NCBI GenBank assembly: GCA_049611965.1
Contig: JBMZBC010000016.1
Location: 1 to 43,763, forward strand
Reading direction: 5' to 3'
DNA length: 43,763 nt
Source of the DNA: UBA10364 sp049611965
GTDB lineage: Bacteria; Bacteroidota; Bacteroidia; Flavobacteriales; Schleiferiaceae
Shown here: one piece after another, positions 7,471-15,867 of the stretch
Layout: each line of letters starts with the position of its first letter
Position numbering within the stretch: the stretch's first letter is position 1
Made by a program: the position numbers and the translations under genes
Notes under the pieces: generated by a model
What the model saw: only the letters and a program-made list of their open reading frames with translations
The model's database searches: none
What the model was told of the DNA's origin: nothing

Positions 7471-8478
7471 GTGATTGTTCAGATAAACCAAAGCCTGGCG
7501 AAACTCAACACTTTTGGTATTGACCAGAAAGCGAGTCGATTGATATGGGCACATAGCGCAGATGAAATTGCGAACTATGTGAAGCACCACGGTGCTCCTA
7601 CTCTTGTTCTAGGCGGCGGTTCAAATATGCTCTTAACGCAAGATGTACCTGGAGATGTACTCAAGGTAGACATCCACGGACGTCGTGTGGTATATGAAGA
7701 CGACGATAAAGTACATATCCGCTTTGGGGCTGGTGAAAACTGGCACGAAGTCGTCCTGTGGACCTTGATGCAGGGTCTTGGAGGCATTGAAAACCTCAGC
7801 TTAATCCCAGGAAATTGCGGTACTGCACCCGTTCAAAATATCGGAGCCTACGGTGTTGAACTCAAAGATGTTTTCGTCAATTGCGAAGGGGTCATGGTTG
7901 AAGACGGTTCGTTTTTCCACTTGAATAAAGAAGAAGCCAAATTTGGTTACCGAAACAGCATTTTTAAAAATGACTGGAAGGGAAAGGCCATCATAACTAG
8001 GGTAACCCTAGAATTGACCAAAAGAAACCATCGTATTCGCACGGATTACGGCGCTATTGCATCGGAGCTTGAAAAGCAAGGCATTAACGAGCCTACACCA
8101 AAGCAGATCAGCGATGTAGTTGTGGCCATTCGTCAGAGCAAATTGCCTGATCCAAATGAAATAGGAAACAGCGGTTCTTTCTTTAAAAATCCAGTGGTTA
8201 GCACGGAAAAAGCTGAAGAATTAAAACAACGTTATCCAAATATGCCGTCCTACCCTGCCGAAGGCGGTACAAAGCTCGCGGCCGGTTGGATTATCGATCA
8301 ATGCGGCTGGAAAGGATATCGTAAAAAAGATGCTGGTGTGCACAAGCATCAAGCGTTGGTACTTGTCAACTATGGGCAAGCGACCGGTGAGGAAATTCAT
8401 TCGCTGGCAACATCCATCATGGAGGATGTCTACAAGAGATTTGGCATTCAACTAGAACCAGAAGTAAACCTAATATAA
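7471..8478 (+). CDS. murB: UDP-N-acetylenolpyruvoylglucosamine reductase
   Basis: The second committed step of peptidoglycan precursor synthesis: NADPH-dependent reduction of UDP-GlcNAc-enolpyruvate to UDP-MurNAc on a bound FAD. The FAD domain shows LVLGGGSNML (46-54) and IPGNCGTAPVQNIGAYG (112-128). The catalytic set is present: Arg161 in GYRNSIFK, Ser236 in NSGSFFKNP, and a Glu in EPEV at the C-terminus. Residues LAAGWIIDQCGWKG belong to the C-terminal domain. At 335 residues with these features it is a type I MurB. The start codon is GTG (7471), since no ATG lies nearby and the protein must begin close to LAKLNTFG. Its stop overlaps the mtaB ATG by one base, pointing to translational coupling. 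Confidence 0.97.
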   Translation: MIVQINQSLAKLNTFGIDQKASRLIWAHSADEIANYVKHHGAPTLVLGGGSNMLLTQDVPGDVLKVDIHGRRVVYEDDDKVHIRFGAGENWHEVVLWTLMQGLGGIENLSLIPGNCGTAPVQNIGAYGVELKDVFVNCEGVMVEDGSFFHLNKEEAKFGYRNSIFKNDWKGKAIITRVTLELTKRNHRIRTDYGAIASELEKQGINEPTPKQISDVVVAIRQSKLPDPNEIGNSGSFFKNPVVSTEKAEELKQRYPNMPSYPAEGGTKLAAGWIIDQCGWKGYRKKDAGVHKHQALVLVNYGQATGEEIHSLATSIMEDVYKRFGIQLEPEVNLI

Positions 8479-9824
8479 TGCCTTCTGTTGCCTTTCACAC
8501 CCTTGGCTGCAAGCTCAACTTTGCCGAAACCTCAACCATTGCAAAAGATTTCAGAAACAATGGATTTGAAGAGGTAGGGTTCAAAGAAGCCGCTGATGTC
8601 TACGTGATTAATACCTGCTCGGTTACCGAAAATGCGGACCGAGAATGTAGAAACATCGTTGGGCGTGCCTTGCGGGCAAATCCGGATGGATTCGTCGTAA
8701 TTGTTGGTTGCTATGCCCAGCTCAAACCCAAGCAAATCATGGAAATGCCGGGCGTAGACCTAGTGCTTGGAGCCACTGAAAAATTCAATGTCACGCAATT
8801 CCTTGGAGCACTTGAGAAAACCGAAGGACCCGCACAGATGCACAGTTGTGAGATTGGTGAGGCAAATACTTTCGTAAGCTCCTACAGCGCTGGAGATAGA
8901 ACTAGGGCGTTTCTAAAAGTTCAAGACGGGTGTGATTATAAGTGTACCTACTGTACCATTCCATTGGCTCGTGGTATTTCACGGAGCGATACTCTAGAAA
9001 ACGTGGTTACAAGAGCGCAAGAGATCGCAGAAAAAGGCATTCCAGAAATTGTGCTCACCGGCGTAAATGTGGGCGATTATGGAAAGGGCGAATTTGGCAA
9101 CAAGCGTCACGAAAATACGTTCATGGAACTCGTCGAAGCACTCGATCAACGGGTAGATGTAGATCGCATGCGTATTTCGAGTATAGAACCTAACCTGCTG
9201 CGCAACGAAATTATCGAATTCACCCATCGAAGTAAGAAGTTTGTACCGCACTTTCACATTCCACTTCAAAGTGGCAGTGATACGCTCTTGAAGTTGATGA
9301 AGCGCAGGTACATGAGCGGACTTTACAGACAACGTGTAGAAACAATCAAAGCTGCGAATCCAGACACTTGTATCGGTGTAGATGTCATAGTTGGCTTTCC
9401 AGGAGAAACAGAAGAATTGTTTTTAGAGACCTATAACTTCTTGAACGAACTAGACATCAGCTACCTCCATGTATTCACATACTCGGAGAGAGCAAATACC
9501 TTAGCTGCTGACATGGAGGGAGTTGTGCCAATTCCTGAGCGCAAAAGACGCAACAAAATGCTGCGCATTCTCAGCGAGAAGAAGAAAAGAGCTTTTTACG
9601 AAAGCCAGTTGGGTAAACGACGCCCGATTTTGTTTGAAGGCGAAAACAGAGAAGGGTATATGTACGGGTATTCAGACAATTACGTTAGGGTACGAACATT
9701 TTGGGACCCTGAATTCGCAAATAAAACCAAAACTTTTTGTCTTTCAGGCATTTGCGACGAAGGATTTGTTACCTTAGAGGTAGAAAGCCGCACCGCCAAT
9801 GCCACTGATTTTTCTAGAATATAA
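8478..9824 (+). CDS. mtaB: tRNA t6A37 methylthiotransferase MtaB
   Basis: A radical SAM methylthiotransferase that converts t6A37 to ms2t6A in tRNAs reading ANN codons. The N-terminal MTTase domain holds the auxiliary 4Fe-4S ligands Cys11 (TLGCKLN), Cys47 (NTCSVT) and Cys78 (IVGCYA). The radical SAM motif CxxxCxxC is at Cys152, Cys156 and Cys159 (DGCDYKCTYCTIP). A C-terminal TRAM-like segment follows. GCKLN and TCSVTENAD are typical of MtaB rather than MiaB or RimO. The 448-residue length is normal. It overlaps murB by one base, and its last 26 bases overlap the small gene starting at 9799. Confidence 0.95.
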   Translation: MPSVAFHTLGCKLNFAETSTIAKDFRNNGFEEVGFKEAADVYVINTCSVTENADRECRNIVGRALRANPDGFVVIVGCYAQLKPKQIMEMPGVDLVLGATEKFNVTQFLGALEKTEGPAQMHSCEIGEANTFVSSYSAGDRTRAFLKVQDGCDYKCTYCTIPLARGISRSDTLENVVTRAQEIAEKGIPEIVLTGVNVGDYGKGEFGNKRHENTFMELVEALDQRVDVDRMRISSIEPNLLRNEIIEFTHRSKKFVPHFHIPLQSGSDTLLKLMKRRYMSGLYRQRVETIKAANPDTCIGVDVIVGFPGETEELFLETYNFLNELDISYLHVFTYSERANTLAADMEGVVPIPERKRRNKMLRILSEKKKRAFYESQLGKRRPILFEGENREGYMYGYSDNYVRVRTFWDPEFANKTKTFCLSGICDEGFVTLEVESRTANATDFSRI

Positions 9825-10077
9825 ACCGCTCTGTAGCGAACGGGAGTTTTCCAACTTCTGGCAATTTGTCTCTGAAGGACAGGTGAATGATGGTATGGTG
9901 AACGAAGCCAGGCTTTTTAAAATTCGCGAAGGATTGTTCATTGGCATGGTTGGATTTGAACCCGAAAACAGGTCGGCCGTCATGGAAATTTATGGCGACA
10001 CAAATACCGACGGCAGCAATCTTAAATCGCTCTGTAAAACCATTCGACTAAAACATACGGCGAAAGAATTACTATGA
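9799..10077 (+). CDS. Small uncharacterised protein in the murB-mtaB-suhB run
   Basis: A 92-residue soluble protein with no signal peptide and no recognised family. It is acidic to neutral and mixed alpha/beta in pattern (FLEYKPL, SEREFSNFWQFVSEG, EARLFKIREGLFIGMVGFEP, AVMEIYGDT). No Cys pairs or known catalytic motif are seen. Its start overlaps the end of mtaB by 26 bases, and its TGA overlaps the next ATG in the arrangement ATGA. This packing, together with the otherwise unexplained 250-base gap it fills, argues that it is real. An internal ATG at 9895 could serve as an alternative start. Any function must be guessed from position only. Confidence 0.7.
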   Translation: MPLIFLEYKPLCSEREFSNFWQFVSEGQVNDGMVNEARLFKIREGLFIGMVGFEPENRSAVMEIYGDTNTDGSNLKSLCKTIRLKHTAKELL

Positions 10078-10871
10078 TAGACCTCAGCGTCCTCACTGAA
10101 AAAGCTTCCTTAGTTGCTAAAGAAGCTGGTACATATCTAAGAGAACGACAACGCAACTTCGACCGATCTGTGGTCGAGCTCAAAAGCATGAATGCACTGG
10201 TTAGCGATGTTGATCGATCCACTGAAGAACTCATCGTTCATCACCTAAAAGAGATTTTCCCTGAAGCAGGATTTCTCACCGAGGAGGAAACCACCCCCCA
10301 GAAAACAGATTCAGAGTACACTTGGGTAATCGACCCGCTGGACGGAACGACCAACTTTGTTCATGGGCTTCCCATTTACAGCGTTAGTATTGCGCTCTTA
10401 AGAGAGGGCTGGCCTGTTTTAGGTGTTGTTTATGAGGCAGGAATGGACGAATGCTTTACAGCCTATGAAGGCGGCGGTGCATTCTTAAATGGAAAGCGAA
10501 TTTCTACCACAACAAGCGAGCGACTCGAAGACACGCTTCTTGCCACAGGATTTCCCTATTACAACTTTTCAAAGCTGCAGGGCTTCCAAGACACGCTGGC
10601 ACACATGTATCAGCATACAAGAGGAGTGCGACGGATTGGAACAGCTGCAGTGGACCTAGCCTACACGGCCTGTGGTCGTTTTGATGGTTATTTTGAATAC
10701 GGTTTAAGCCCTTGGGATGTGGCTGCGGGCGTGGTCTTGGTTAGAGAAGCAGGCGGTATTGTGACCGATTTTTCAAATAATAATGTCCCTGTTGCCTCAG
10801 AAAGCATTATTGCCGCGAACAAATCCATCCATCCACTTGTATATACTATAATAGAGCAAAAGATTGGCTAA
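10074..10871 (+). CDS. suhB: Inositol monophosphatase family protein
   Basis: A Mg2+-dependent phosphatase of 265 residues. Metal ligands are visible in the three family motifs: TEEET (69-73), DPLDGTTNFVHG (87-98, Asp87 and Asp90) and SPWDVAAG (211-218, Asp214). The family covers inositol-1-phosphatase/SuhB, fructose-1,6-bisphosphatase-like and CysQ-like enzymes; the DPLDGTTNF and SPWDVAAG forms are those of the IMPase/SuhB branch. The substrate in this organism is not shown by sequence. It is translationally coupled on both sides: ATGA with the small gene before it, and a one-base overlap with the hydrolase after it. Confidence 0.88.
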   Translation: MIDLSVLTEKASLVAKEAGTYLRERQRNFDRSVVELKSMNALVSDVDRSTEELIVHHLKEIFPEAGFLTEEETTPQKTDSEYTWVIDPLDGTTNFVHGLPIYSVSIALLREGWPVLGVVYEAGMDECFTAYEGGGAFLNGKRISTTTSERLEDTLLATGFPYYNFSKLQGFQDTLAHMYQHTRGVRRIGTAAVDLAYTACGRFDGYFEYGLSPWDVAAGVVLVREAGGIVTDFSNNNVPVASESIIAANKSIHPLVYTIIEQKIG

Positions 10872-11533
10872 TGTCAGATTGTAGAGTTTGGGTACTTCCA
10901 GGTATGGGTGCAGATTCAAGGATTTTCAAATCGTTTAGATTTCCTTGGAACGCTACGTATTTGGAGTGGATTGAACCTTTGCAAAACGAATCGCTCTCGG
11001 CCTATGCAGATAGGCTTTTAGATAGATATCCAATACAGGAAAACGACCTGCTTTTTGGCTACAGTTTTGGGGGGATTGTTGCTCAGGATTGGGCCTCAAG
11101 AAACAAAGTACAACGCGTTGTACTCCTCAACTCATTACATCATGAAGCGCAGTTAAGACCTTTGTATAGAAACTTAGCAGCGACCGGTGTATTGAACTGG
11201 GCGCCAGAGGGAAGTATCATCAGAATGATCAAATTCATTGCTCGTCTAAACAGCCAGCCTTCGAGAACCTTGGATTTAGTATTGGAGACTATGGAGCAGT
11301 TTGAGTGTCAGTACTACCGCTGGGTCATGAAATCTGTCCTGAAATGGAAGCGTCCTACCCCATTGGCACCGGTAGATACTATCCTTGGTGAATTGGACCC
11401 AGTCTTTACGCTACAAAAGCCTTCTATAGACAGATTTTGGATCCTCGAGGGCGCAACTCACCTCAGCTTTTCATCGCACAGCACACAAATTTCAAATTTG
11501 CTGAAAGAAAAGGTGGACCCAGTACTCGTTTAG
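10871..11533 (+). CDS. Alpha/beta hydrolase family protein
   Basis: A cytoplasmic protein of 220 residues with the core of an alpha/beta hydrolase. LLFGYSFGGIVAQDWA holds the nucleophile elbow GYSFGG with Ser65. VLPGMGADSRIF (8-19) is the oxyanion-side HGxG-like loop. Asp176 (LGELDPVF) and His197 (EGATHLSF) sit where the acid and histidine of the triad are expected. It is short, so the lid is small. Substrate unknown; esterase, thioesterase or lactonase would all fit. It overlaps the phosphatase gene by one base. Confidence 0.8.
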   Translation: MSDCRVWVLPGMGADSRIFKSFRFPWNATYLEWIEPLQNESLSAYADRLLDRYPIQENDLLFGYSFGGIVAQDWASRNKVQRVVLLNSLHHEAQLRPLYRNLAATGVLNWAPEGSIIRMIKFIARLNSQPSRTLDLVLETMEQFECQYYRWVMKSVLKWKRPTPLAPVDTILGELDPVFTLQKPSIDRFWILEGATHLSFSSHSTQISNLLKEKVDPVLV

Positions 11534-11545
11534 TACTTATCCGTT

Positions 11546-11553
11546 TATTTTTG
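11546..11553 (+). promoter_or_regulatory. Possible -7 box directly before rfbC
   Basis: TATTTTTG matches TAnnTTTG and lies only 5 bases before the rfbC ATG, in the 25-base gap after the hydrolase gene. No TTTG is found at the expected -33 distance. If used, the transcript would be nearly leaderless. It may be chance. Confidence 0.25.
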
Positions 11554-11558
11554 GGTTT

Positions 11559-12113
11559 ATGAAAATCGTTCCTACACCCATACCAGATCTTTTCGTAATC
11601 GAGCCACGTGTCTTTGGCGACCATAGAGGCTATTTCTTTGAGTCGTACAGCAAGGACCTATTTGAACGAGCTGGTATTTCTGCCGACTTCGTGCAAGACA
11701 ACGAGAGCTTTTCCGGTGAAGGTGTAGTACGTGGCCTGCATTTTCAGTCGCCGCCTAAGGCACAAGGCAAGTTGGTACGCGTTCAGAAAGGCCGTGTAAT
11801 GGATGTAGCTGTGGACATCAGAAAAGGCTCTCCAACTTATGGAGCGCATTTTAGCATTGAACTCAGTGGTGAAAACAAAAAAATGATGTGGATACCGCCC
11901 GGTTTTGCGCACGGATTTGCAACCCTTGAAAATGATACGGTCTTTTTGTATAAATGCACGGATACCTACAGCCCTGAGCATGAAGGCAGTTTACTGTGGA
12001 ACGACCCTGACCTTGGTATTGATTGGGGTGTTTCAGCGCCTAAATTGAGTGCTAAGGATCAAATAGGCCCGGTATTAAAAGCATTCGACTCCCCGTTTAT
12101 CTATGAAAAATAA
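11559..12113 (+). CDS. rfbC: dTDP-4-dehydrorhamnose 3,5-epimerase
   Basis: The third enzyme of dTDP-L-rhamnose synthesis, a cupin that epimerises dTDP-4-keto-6-deoxyglucose at C3 and C5. The 184-residue length is standard. Catalytic His61 sits in VVRGLHFQ, Tyr131 in LYKCTDTYSPE, and the substrate-binding block GDHRGYFFESY is at 20-30. WIPPGFAHGFATLEND is another family hallmark. rfbA, rfbB and rfbD are not in this window, so the rhamnose pathway genes must be elsewhere. The product would feed O-antigen or capsule glycans, possibly the substrates of the ligase at 435. Its end overlaps the lytic transglycosylase gene by 11 bases. Confidence 0.95.
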   Translation: MKIVPTPIPDLFVIEPRVFGDHRGYFFESYSKDLFERAGISADFVQDNESFSGEGVVRGLHFQSPPKAQGKLVRVQKGRVMDVAVDIRKGSPTYGAHFSIELSGENKKMMWIPPGFAHGFATLENDTVFLYKCTDTYSPEHEGSLLWNDPDLGIDWGVSAPKLSAKDQIGPVLKAFDSPFIYEK

Positions 12114-12996
12114 CATTCTTAGTGCCCTCATCGGTGCCGGCATCGTCTTGACGGCTGTGGCCATTGTGTCCTCTTCCACTGACGAACTTCATCCGGTAGA
12201 GGCACGTCCTAGTACGGTAAAACCCTTTGAATTGCCAGAGCAGATGAGTATTGCTGGGGAATCCATGCCTTTAGAGCGTCTTGATGCACAAGAGAGTTTA
12301 GATCGTGAGATTTTGGTTAACTCCTATTGGCAGAGCAATAACTTGCTCATGCTCAAGCGCAGCGACAAATGGTTCCCCGTCATTACACCCATCCTTGCCG
12401 ATGAAGGCATTCCTGAAGATTTTAAATACCTCGCTCTAATAGAAAGCGGGTTGCAGAATATTGTCAGCCCTGCAGGTGCAGCTGGGCCTTGGCAAATCAT
12501 GAAGACTACTGGTCGTGAAGCAGGTCTCATTATCAATAGCGAAGTGGACGAACGTTACCATATGGAAAAGGCAACGCGCGCGGCTTGTGCCTATTTGAAA
12601 GAGGCGTACGGGAAGTTTGGGAATTGGACCTTGGCGGCAGCATCGTATAACATGGGAATGGCAGGAACTGCACGTCGTTTAGACGAACAAAAGGTGAACA
12701 GCTACTATGATTTACGCTTGAACAGTGAGACTGCTCGCTACATCTTTAGATTGGCAGCCGTGAAGCACATCCACGAACACTTGAGCGAATACGGTTACGT
12801 ATACCACCAGACGGAAGGGTACACACTTCCAGACTTTGATACTGTACAAGTTCAAGGTGAAGTCGCCAGTTGGGTAGATTGGGCGCAAGAACGTGGGATG
12901 ACGTATAAGGACTTACGATTGTATAATCCTTGGATTCGTTCATCAAAATTGACCAATAGCTCAAACAATACCTACTCTATTCTCGTTGCCAAATAA
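12103..12996 (+). CDS. Lytic transglycosylase (SLT domain, MltD-like)
   Basis: A 297-residue envelope protein that cleaves the MurNAc-GlcNAc bond to give 1,6-anhydro-muropeptides. Residues 5-24 form an N-terminal hydrophobic helix, a signal anchor or signal peptide with no lipobox. The SLT Goose-lysozyme-like domain spans about 90-230: Glu114 in YLALIESGLQN is the catalytic acid, followed by SPAGAAGPWQIM (122-133) and AAASYNMGMAG. The last 60 residues lack a clear LysM but end in a compact domain (RLYNPWIRSSKL) resembling the first part of one. It overlaps rfbC by 11 bases and is followed by uvrA after 2 bases. Alongside murB and rfbC it gives this gene run an envelope theme. Confidence 0.9.
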   Translation: MKNNILSALIGAGIVLTAVAIVSSSTDELHPVEARPSTVKPFELPEQMSIAGESMPLERLDAQESLDREILVNSYWQSNNLLMLKRSDKWFPVITPILADEGIPEDFKYLALIESGLQNIVSPAGAAGPWQIMKTTGREAGLIINSEVDERYHMEKATRAACAYLKEAYGKFGNWTLAAASYNMGMAGTARRLDEQKVNSYYDLRLNSETARYIFRLAAVKHIHEHLSEYGYVYHQTEGYTLPDFDTVQVQGEVASWVDWAQERGMTYKDLRLYNPWIRSSKLTNSSNNTYSILVAK

Positions 12997-12998
12997 GC

Positions 12999-15812
12999 AT
13001 GAGCGAACAAATTGAAGTTTACGGTGCCAAAGCGCACAACCTGAGAAATCTGGATGTTAAAATTCCCCGCAATGCCTTGGTAGTAATCACCGGGCTCAGT
13101 GGATCAGGAAAGAGCTCACTGGCGTTTAATACTATTTATGCTGAAGGACAGCGCAGGTACATGGAGACGTTCTCCTCGTATGCACGTCAGTTCCTCGGGA
13201 CGATGGAGCGCCCTGAAGTGGACAAGATTGAAGGACTGTCGCCTGTAATTTCTATCGAGCAAAAGACCACTTCAAGAAACCCGCGTTCCACTGTGGGCAC
13301 TGTAACTGAACTAAGTGATTTCCTTCGTCTGCTCTATGCTCGTGCTTCTACAGCATTCAGCTATAAGACCGGTGAACAGATGGTCAGTTATAGCGATACT
13401 CAGATCATTGAGCTTATCGGAGAACGTTTCATGGGAAAAAGGATTGCCGTCCTTGCACCTGTTGTACGAGCTCGTAAGGGGCACTACCGTGAACTGTTTG
13501 AGCAGATTGTTCGAATGGGCTTTGTCCGCGCCCGTGTTGACGGTGTAATTGTGGAGGTGAGCAGTGGATTTAGACTGGACCGCTACAAGACGCACGATAT
13601 TGAGATTGTAGTGGACCGCATTCGGGTGGCTGCTACGGCCGAGAATAGGATTGCCCAAAGCGTTGAAACGGCCATGGCCCACGGTAAAGGCACCATCGCC
13701 GTCATTGATCTGGACAGTCAAGAATTGGCCTATTTTTCGCGTCAACTCATGTGTCCTACTACGGGTATTGCCTATCAAGAACCTGAGCCAAACACCTTCT
13801 CATTCAACAGTCCTAAGGGGGCTTGTGTAAAATGCGACGGTCTTGGAACAGTGAAGGAAGTCAATTTAGATAAGGTTATACCGGATCCAAAAACTACCAT
13901 CCGAAAAGGGGGATTTGCACCCGTTGGCGAATACAAGAAGAATTGGATTTTCAACCAACTAGAAATCATCGCACTCAAACACGGGTTCGATCTAGATACA
14001 GCCATCGAGGATATTCCAAAGGAAGCCCTCGATATTATCCTTTACGGGACCAATGAGGTCATGACTATTGACCACAAAGCTATTGGCGTTACAAAAGAGT
14101 ACAAGGTCAACTTCGAAGGTGTGATCAACTTCATTGGTTCACAATCTCGGGAGGCTAAGAGTCGTGCTATCCAGCGCTGGGCAGATGACTTCATGGAAAA
14201 TGTGGAATGTTCCAGCTGTAAAGGTGCCCGTCTCAAGCGCGAAAGTTTGCACTTCAAGGTTGCCGGACAAAGCATTAGCGATGTCAGTACCATGAGCCTA
14301 GTCGATTTCTCAGATTGGGTGCATAGTCTTGAGACGAAACTTGGCCAAAAAGATTGGACCATTGCAGAGGAAATCGTGAAAGAACTCAAGGCTAGAACGG
14401 CCTTCTTGCTCGATGTAGGTTTGGGTTATCTCAATCTAAACCGAAGTGCGCGCAGCCTTAGCGGTGGTGAAGCACAGCGGATTCGACTGGCCACCCAGAT
14501 TGGATCGCAGCTTGTCAATGTGCTCTACATATTGGATGAGCCTTCGATTGGCCTGCATCAACGCGACAATGCCCGACTCATTCAAAGTCTAAAGCAACTT
14601 AGGGATATAGGCAATAGCGTTATTGTTGTGGAGCACGATAAGGACATGATAGAAACTGCAGACTTCATTTTGGATATTGGTCCAAAGGCTGGAGTGCATG
14701 GTGGAAACATTGTCGCTCAAGGGGGCATAGAAGAGATTCGAGAAGCCGACAGTATAACCGCAGAATACCTGAAGGGTCTTCGAGAAGTACCTGTGCCAGC
14801 AGAACGCCGTACACCTACTGGATTTATTCAGCTTAAAGGAGCCACAGGTAATAATTTGCAGAATGTGAGTGCAGAAATTCCACTAGGTATTCTGACTTGT
14901 ATTACCGGAGTTAGCGGCAGTGGTAAGAGCACACTAATTAACGGTACGCTCTACCCTATCTTAAACCATCTAATCTTCCGTGCTGTAGCTAAACCACAGC
15001 CGTACAAGAGCATTGATGGCGCTGAACAAATCGATAAAATTATCGATATCGACCAAAGTCCAATTGGTCGTACCCCGCGTTCGAATCCTGCTACCTACAC
15101 CGGTGTATGGTCCGAGATACGACAGCTTTTTGCCAACCTTCCCGAGAGTAAAATTCGTGGCTACAAGCCAGGACGTTTCTCTTTCAATGTGAAAGGCGGA
15201 CGCTGTGAGACTTGTGAAGGCGGTGGTCTTCGTGTTATTGAGATGAATTTCTTGCCAGATGTTTACGTACACTGCGAGACTTGTCAAGGTAAGCGCTTCA
15301 ACCGTGAAACGCTGGAGGTTCGCTACAAAGGCAAGAGCATCAGTGATGTGCTTGACATGAGTATCGAGGATGCTCTGGTATTTTTCGAGCACGTTCCTAA
15401 GATCAAATTAAAGCTTAGCACACTTGTCAATGTTGGCTTAGGCTATATACGTCTAGGACAACCGTCTACGACCTTGAGCGGTGGCGAAGCCCAACGCGTA
15501 AAATTGGCCACAGAACTCAGTAAGAAGGATACGGGCAATACCATGTACATTTTGGATGAACCTACAACCGGTCTTCATTTTGAAGACGTACGCGTGTTGA
15601 TGGAAGTCATCCAACAGTTGGTTGAGCAAGGAAATACGGTCTTGATTATTGAGCACAATATGGACGTAATCAAGCAAGCAGACCACATTATTGACTTAGG
15701 ACCAGAAGGCGGTTCAGGTGGTGGTAAGATTGTCGCTACAGGAACGCCAGAGCAAGTCGTGAAAAACAAGGACAGCATTACCGGTCAGTTTCTTGCACCA
15801 GAATTAAACTAA
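12999..15812 (+). CDS. uvrA: Excinuclease ABC subunit A
   Basis: The damage-recognition ATPase of nucleotide excision repair, which loads UvrB at lesions. Two ABC modules are complete: Walker A at GLSGSGKSS (32-40) and GVSGSGKST in the second half; signatures LSGGEAQRIRLA and LSGGEAQRVKLA; Walker B regions YILDEPSIGLHQ and YILDEPTTGLH. Zinc-binding cysteines appear as CVKCDG with CSSCKG, and as CETCEGGG with CETCQGKRF. The 937-residue length is typical. It is last in the (+) run; the lytic transglycosylase gene ends 2 bases before its ATG. Only a weak hairpin (15826-15842) follows the stop. Confidence 0.98.
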   Translation: MSEQIEVYGAKAHNLRNLDVKIPRNALVVITGLSGSGKSSLAFNTIYAEGQRRYMETFSSYARQFLGTMERPEVDKIEGLSPVISIEQKTTSRNPRSTVGTVTELSDFLRLLYARASTAFSYKTGEQMVSYSDTQIIELIGERFMGKRIAVLAPVVRARKGHYRELFEQIVRMGFVRARVDGVIVEVSSGFRLDRYKTHDIEIVVDRIRVAATAENRIAQSVETAMAHGKGTIAVIDLDSQELAYFSRQLMCPTTGIAYQEPEPNTFSFNSPKGACVKCDGLGTVKEVNLDKVIPDPKTTIRKGGFAPVGEYKKNWIFNQLEIIALKHGFDLDTAIEDIPKEALDIILYGTNEVMTIDHKAIGVTKEYKVNFEGVINFIGSQSREAKSRAIQRWADDFMENVECSSCKGARLKRESLHFKVAGQSISDVSTMSLVDFSDWVHSLETKLGQKDWTIAEEIVKELKARTAFLLDVGLGYLNLNRSARSLSGGEAQRIRLATQIGSQLVNVLYILDEPSIGLHQRDNARLIQSLKQLRDIGNSVIVVEHDKDMIETADFILDIGPKAGVHGGNIVAQGGIEEIREADSITAEYLKGLREVPVPAERRTPTGFIQLKGATGNNLQNVSAEIPLGILTCITGVSGSGKSTLINGTLYPILNHLIFRAVAKPQPYKSIDGAEQIDKIIDIDQSPIGRTPRSNPATYTGVWSEIRQLFANLPESKIRGYKPGRFSFNVKGGRCETCEGGGLRVIEMNFLPDVYVHCETCQGKRFNRETLEVRYKGKSISDVLDMSIEDALVFFEHVPKIKLKLSTLVNVGLGYIRLGQPSTTLSGGEAQRVKLATELSKKDTGNTMYILDEPTTGLHFEDVRVLMEVIQQLVEQGNTVLIIEHNMDVIKQADHIIDLGPEGGSGGGKIVATGTPEQVVKNKDSITGQFLAPELN

Positions 15813-15825
15813 GCGCCTAGAAGTC

Positions 15826-15866
15826 GGTACGTTTTATGTACCTTATTGGGTAATAAACCTATTACC
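15826..15866 (+). repeat. Two consecutive inverted repeats before the LOG gene
   Basis: GGTAC-N7-GTACC (15826-15842) and GGTAATA-AACC-TATTACC (15849-15866) occupy most of the 55-base gap between uvrA and the LOG gene. The second ends one base before the ATG at 15868. They could be a weak terminator plus an operator, or a hairpin that masks the start codon. No T-tract is present, so efficient termination is unlikely. Confidence 0.5.
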
Positions 15867-15867
15867 T

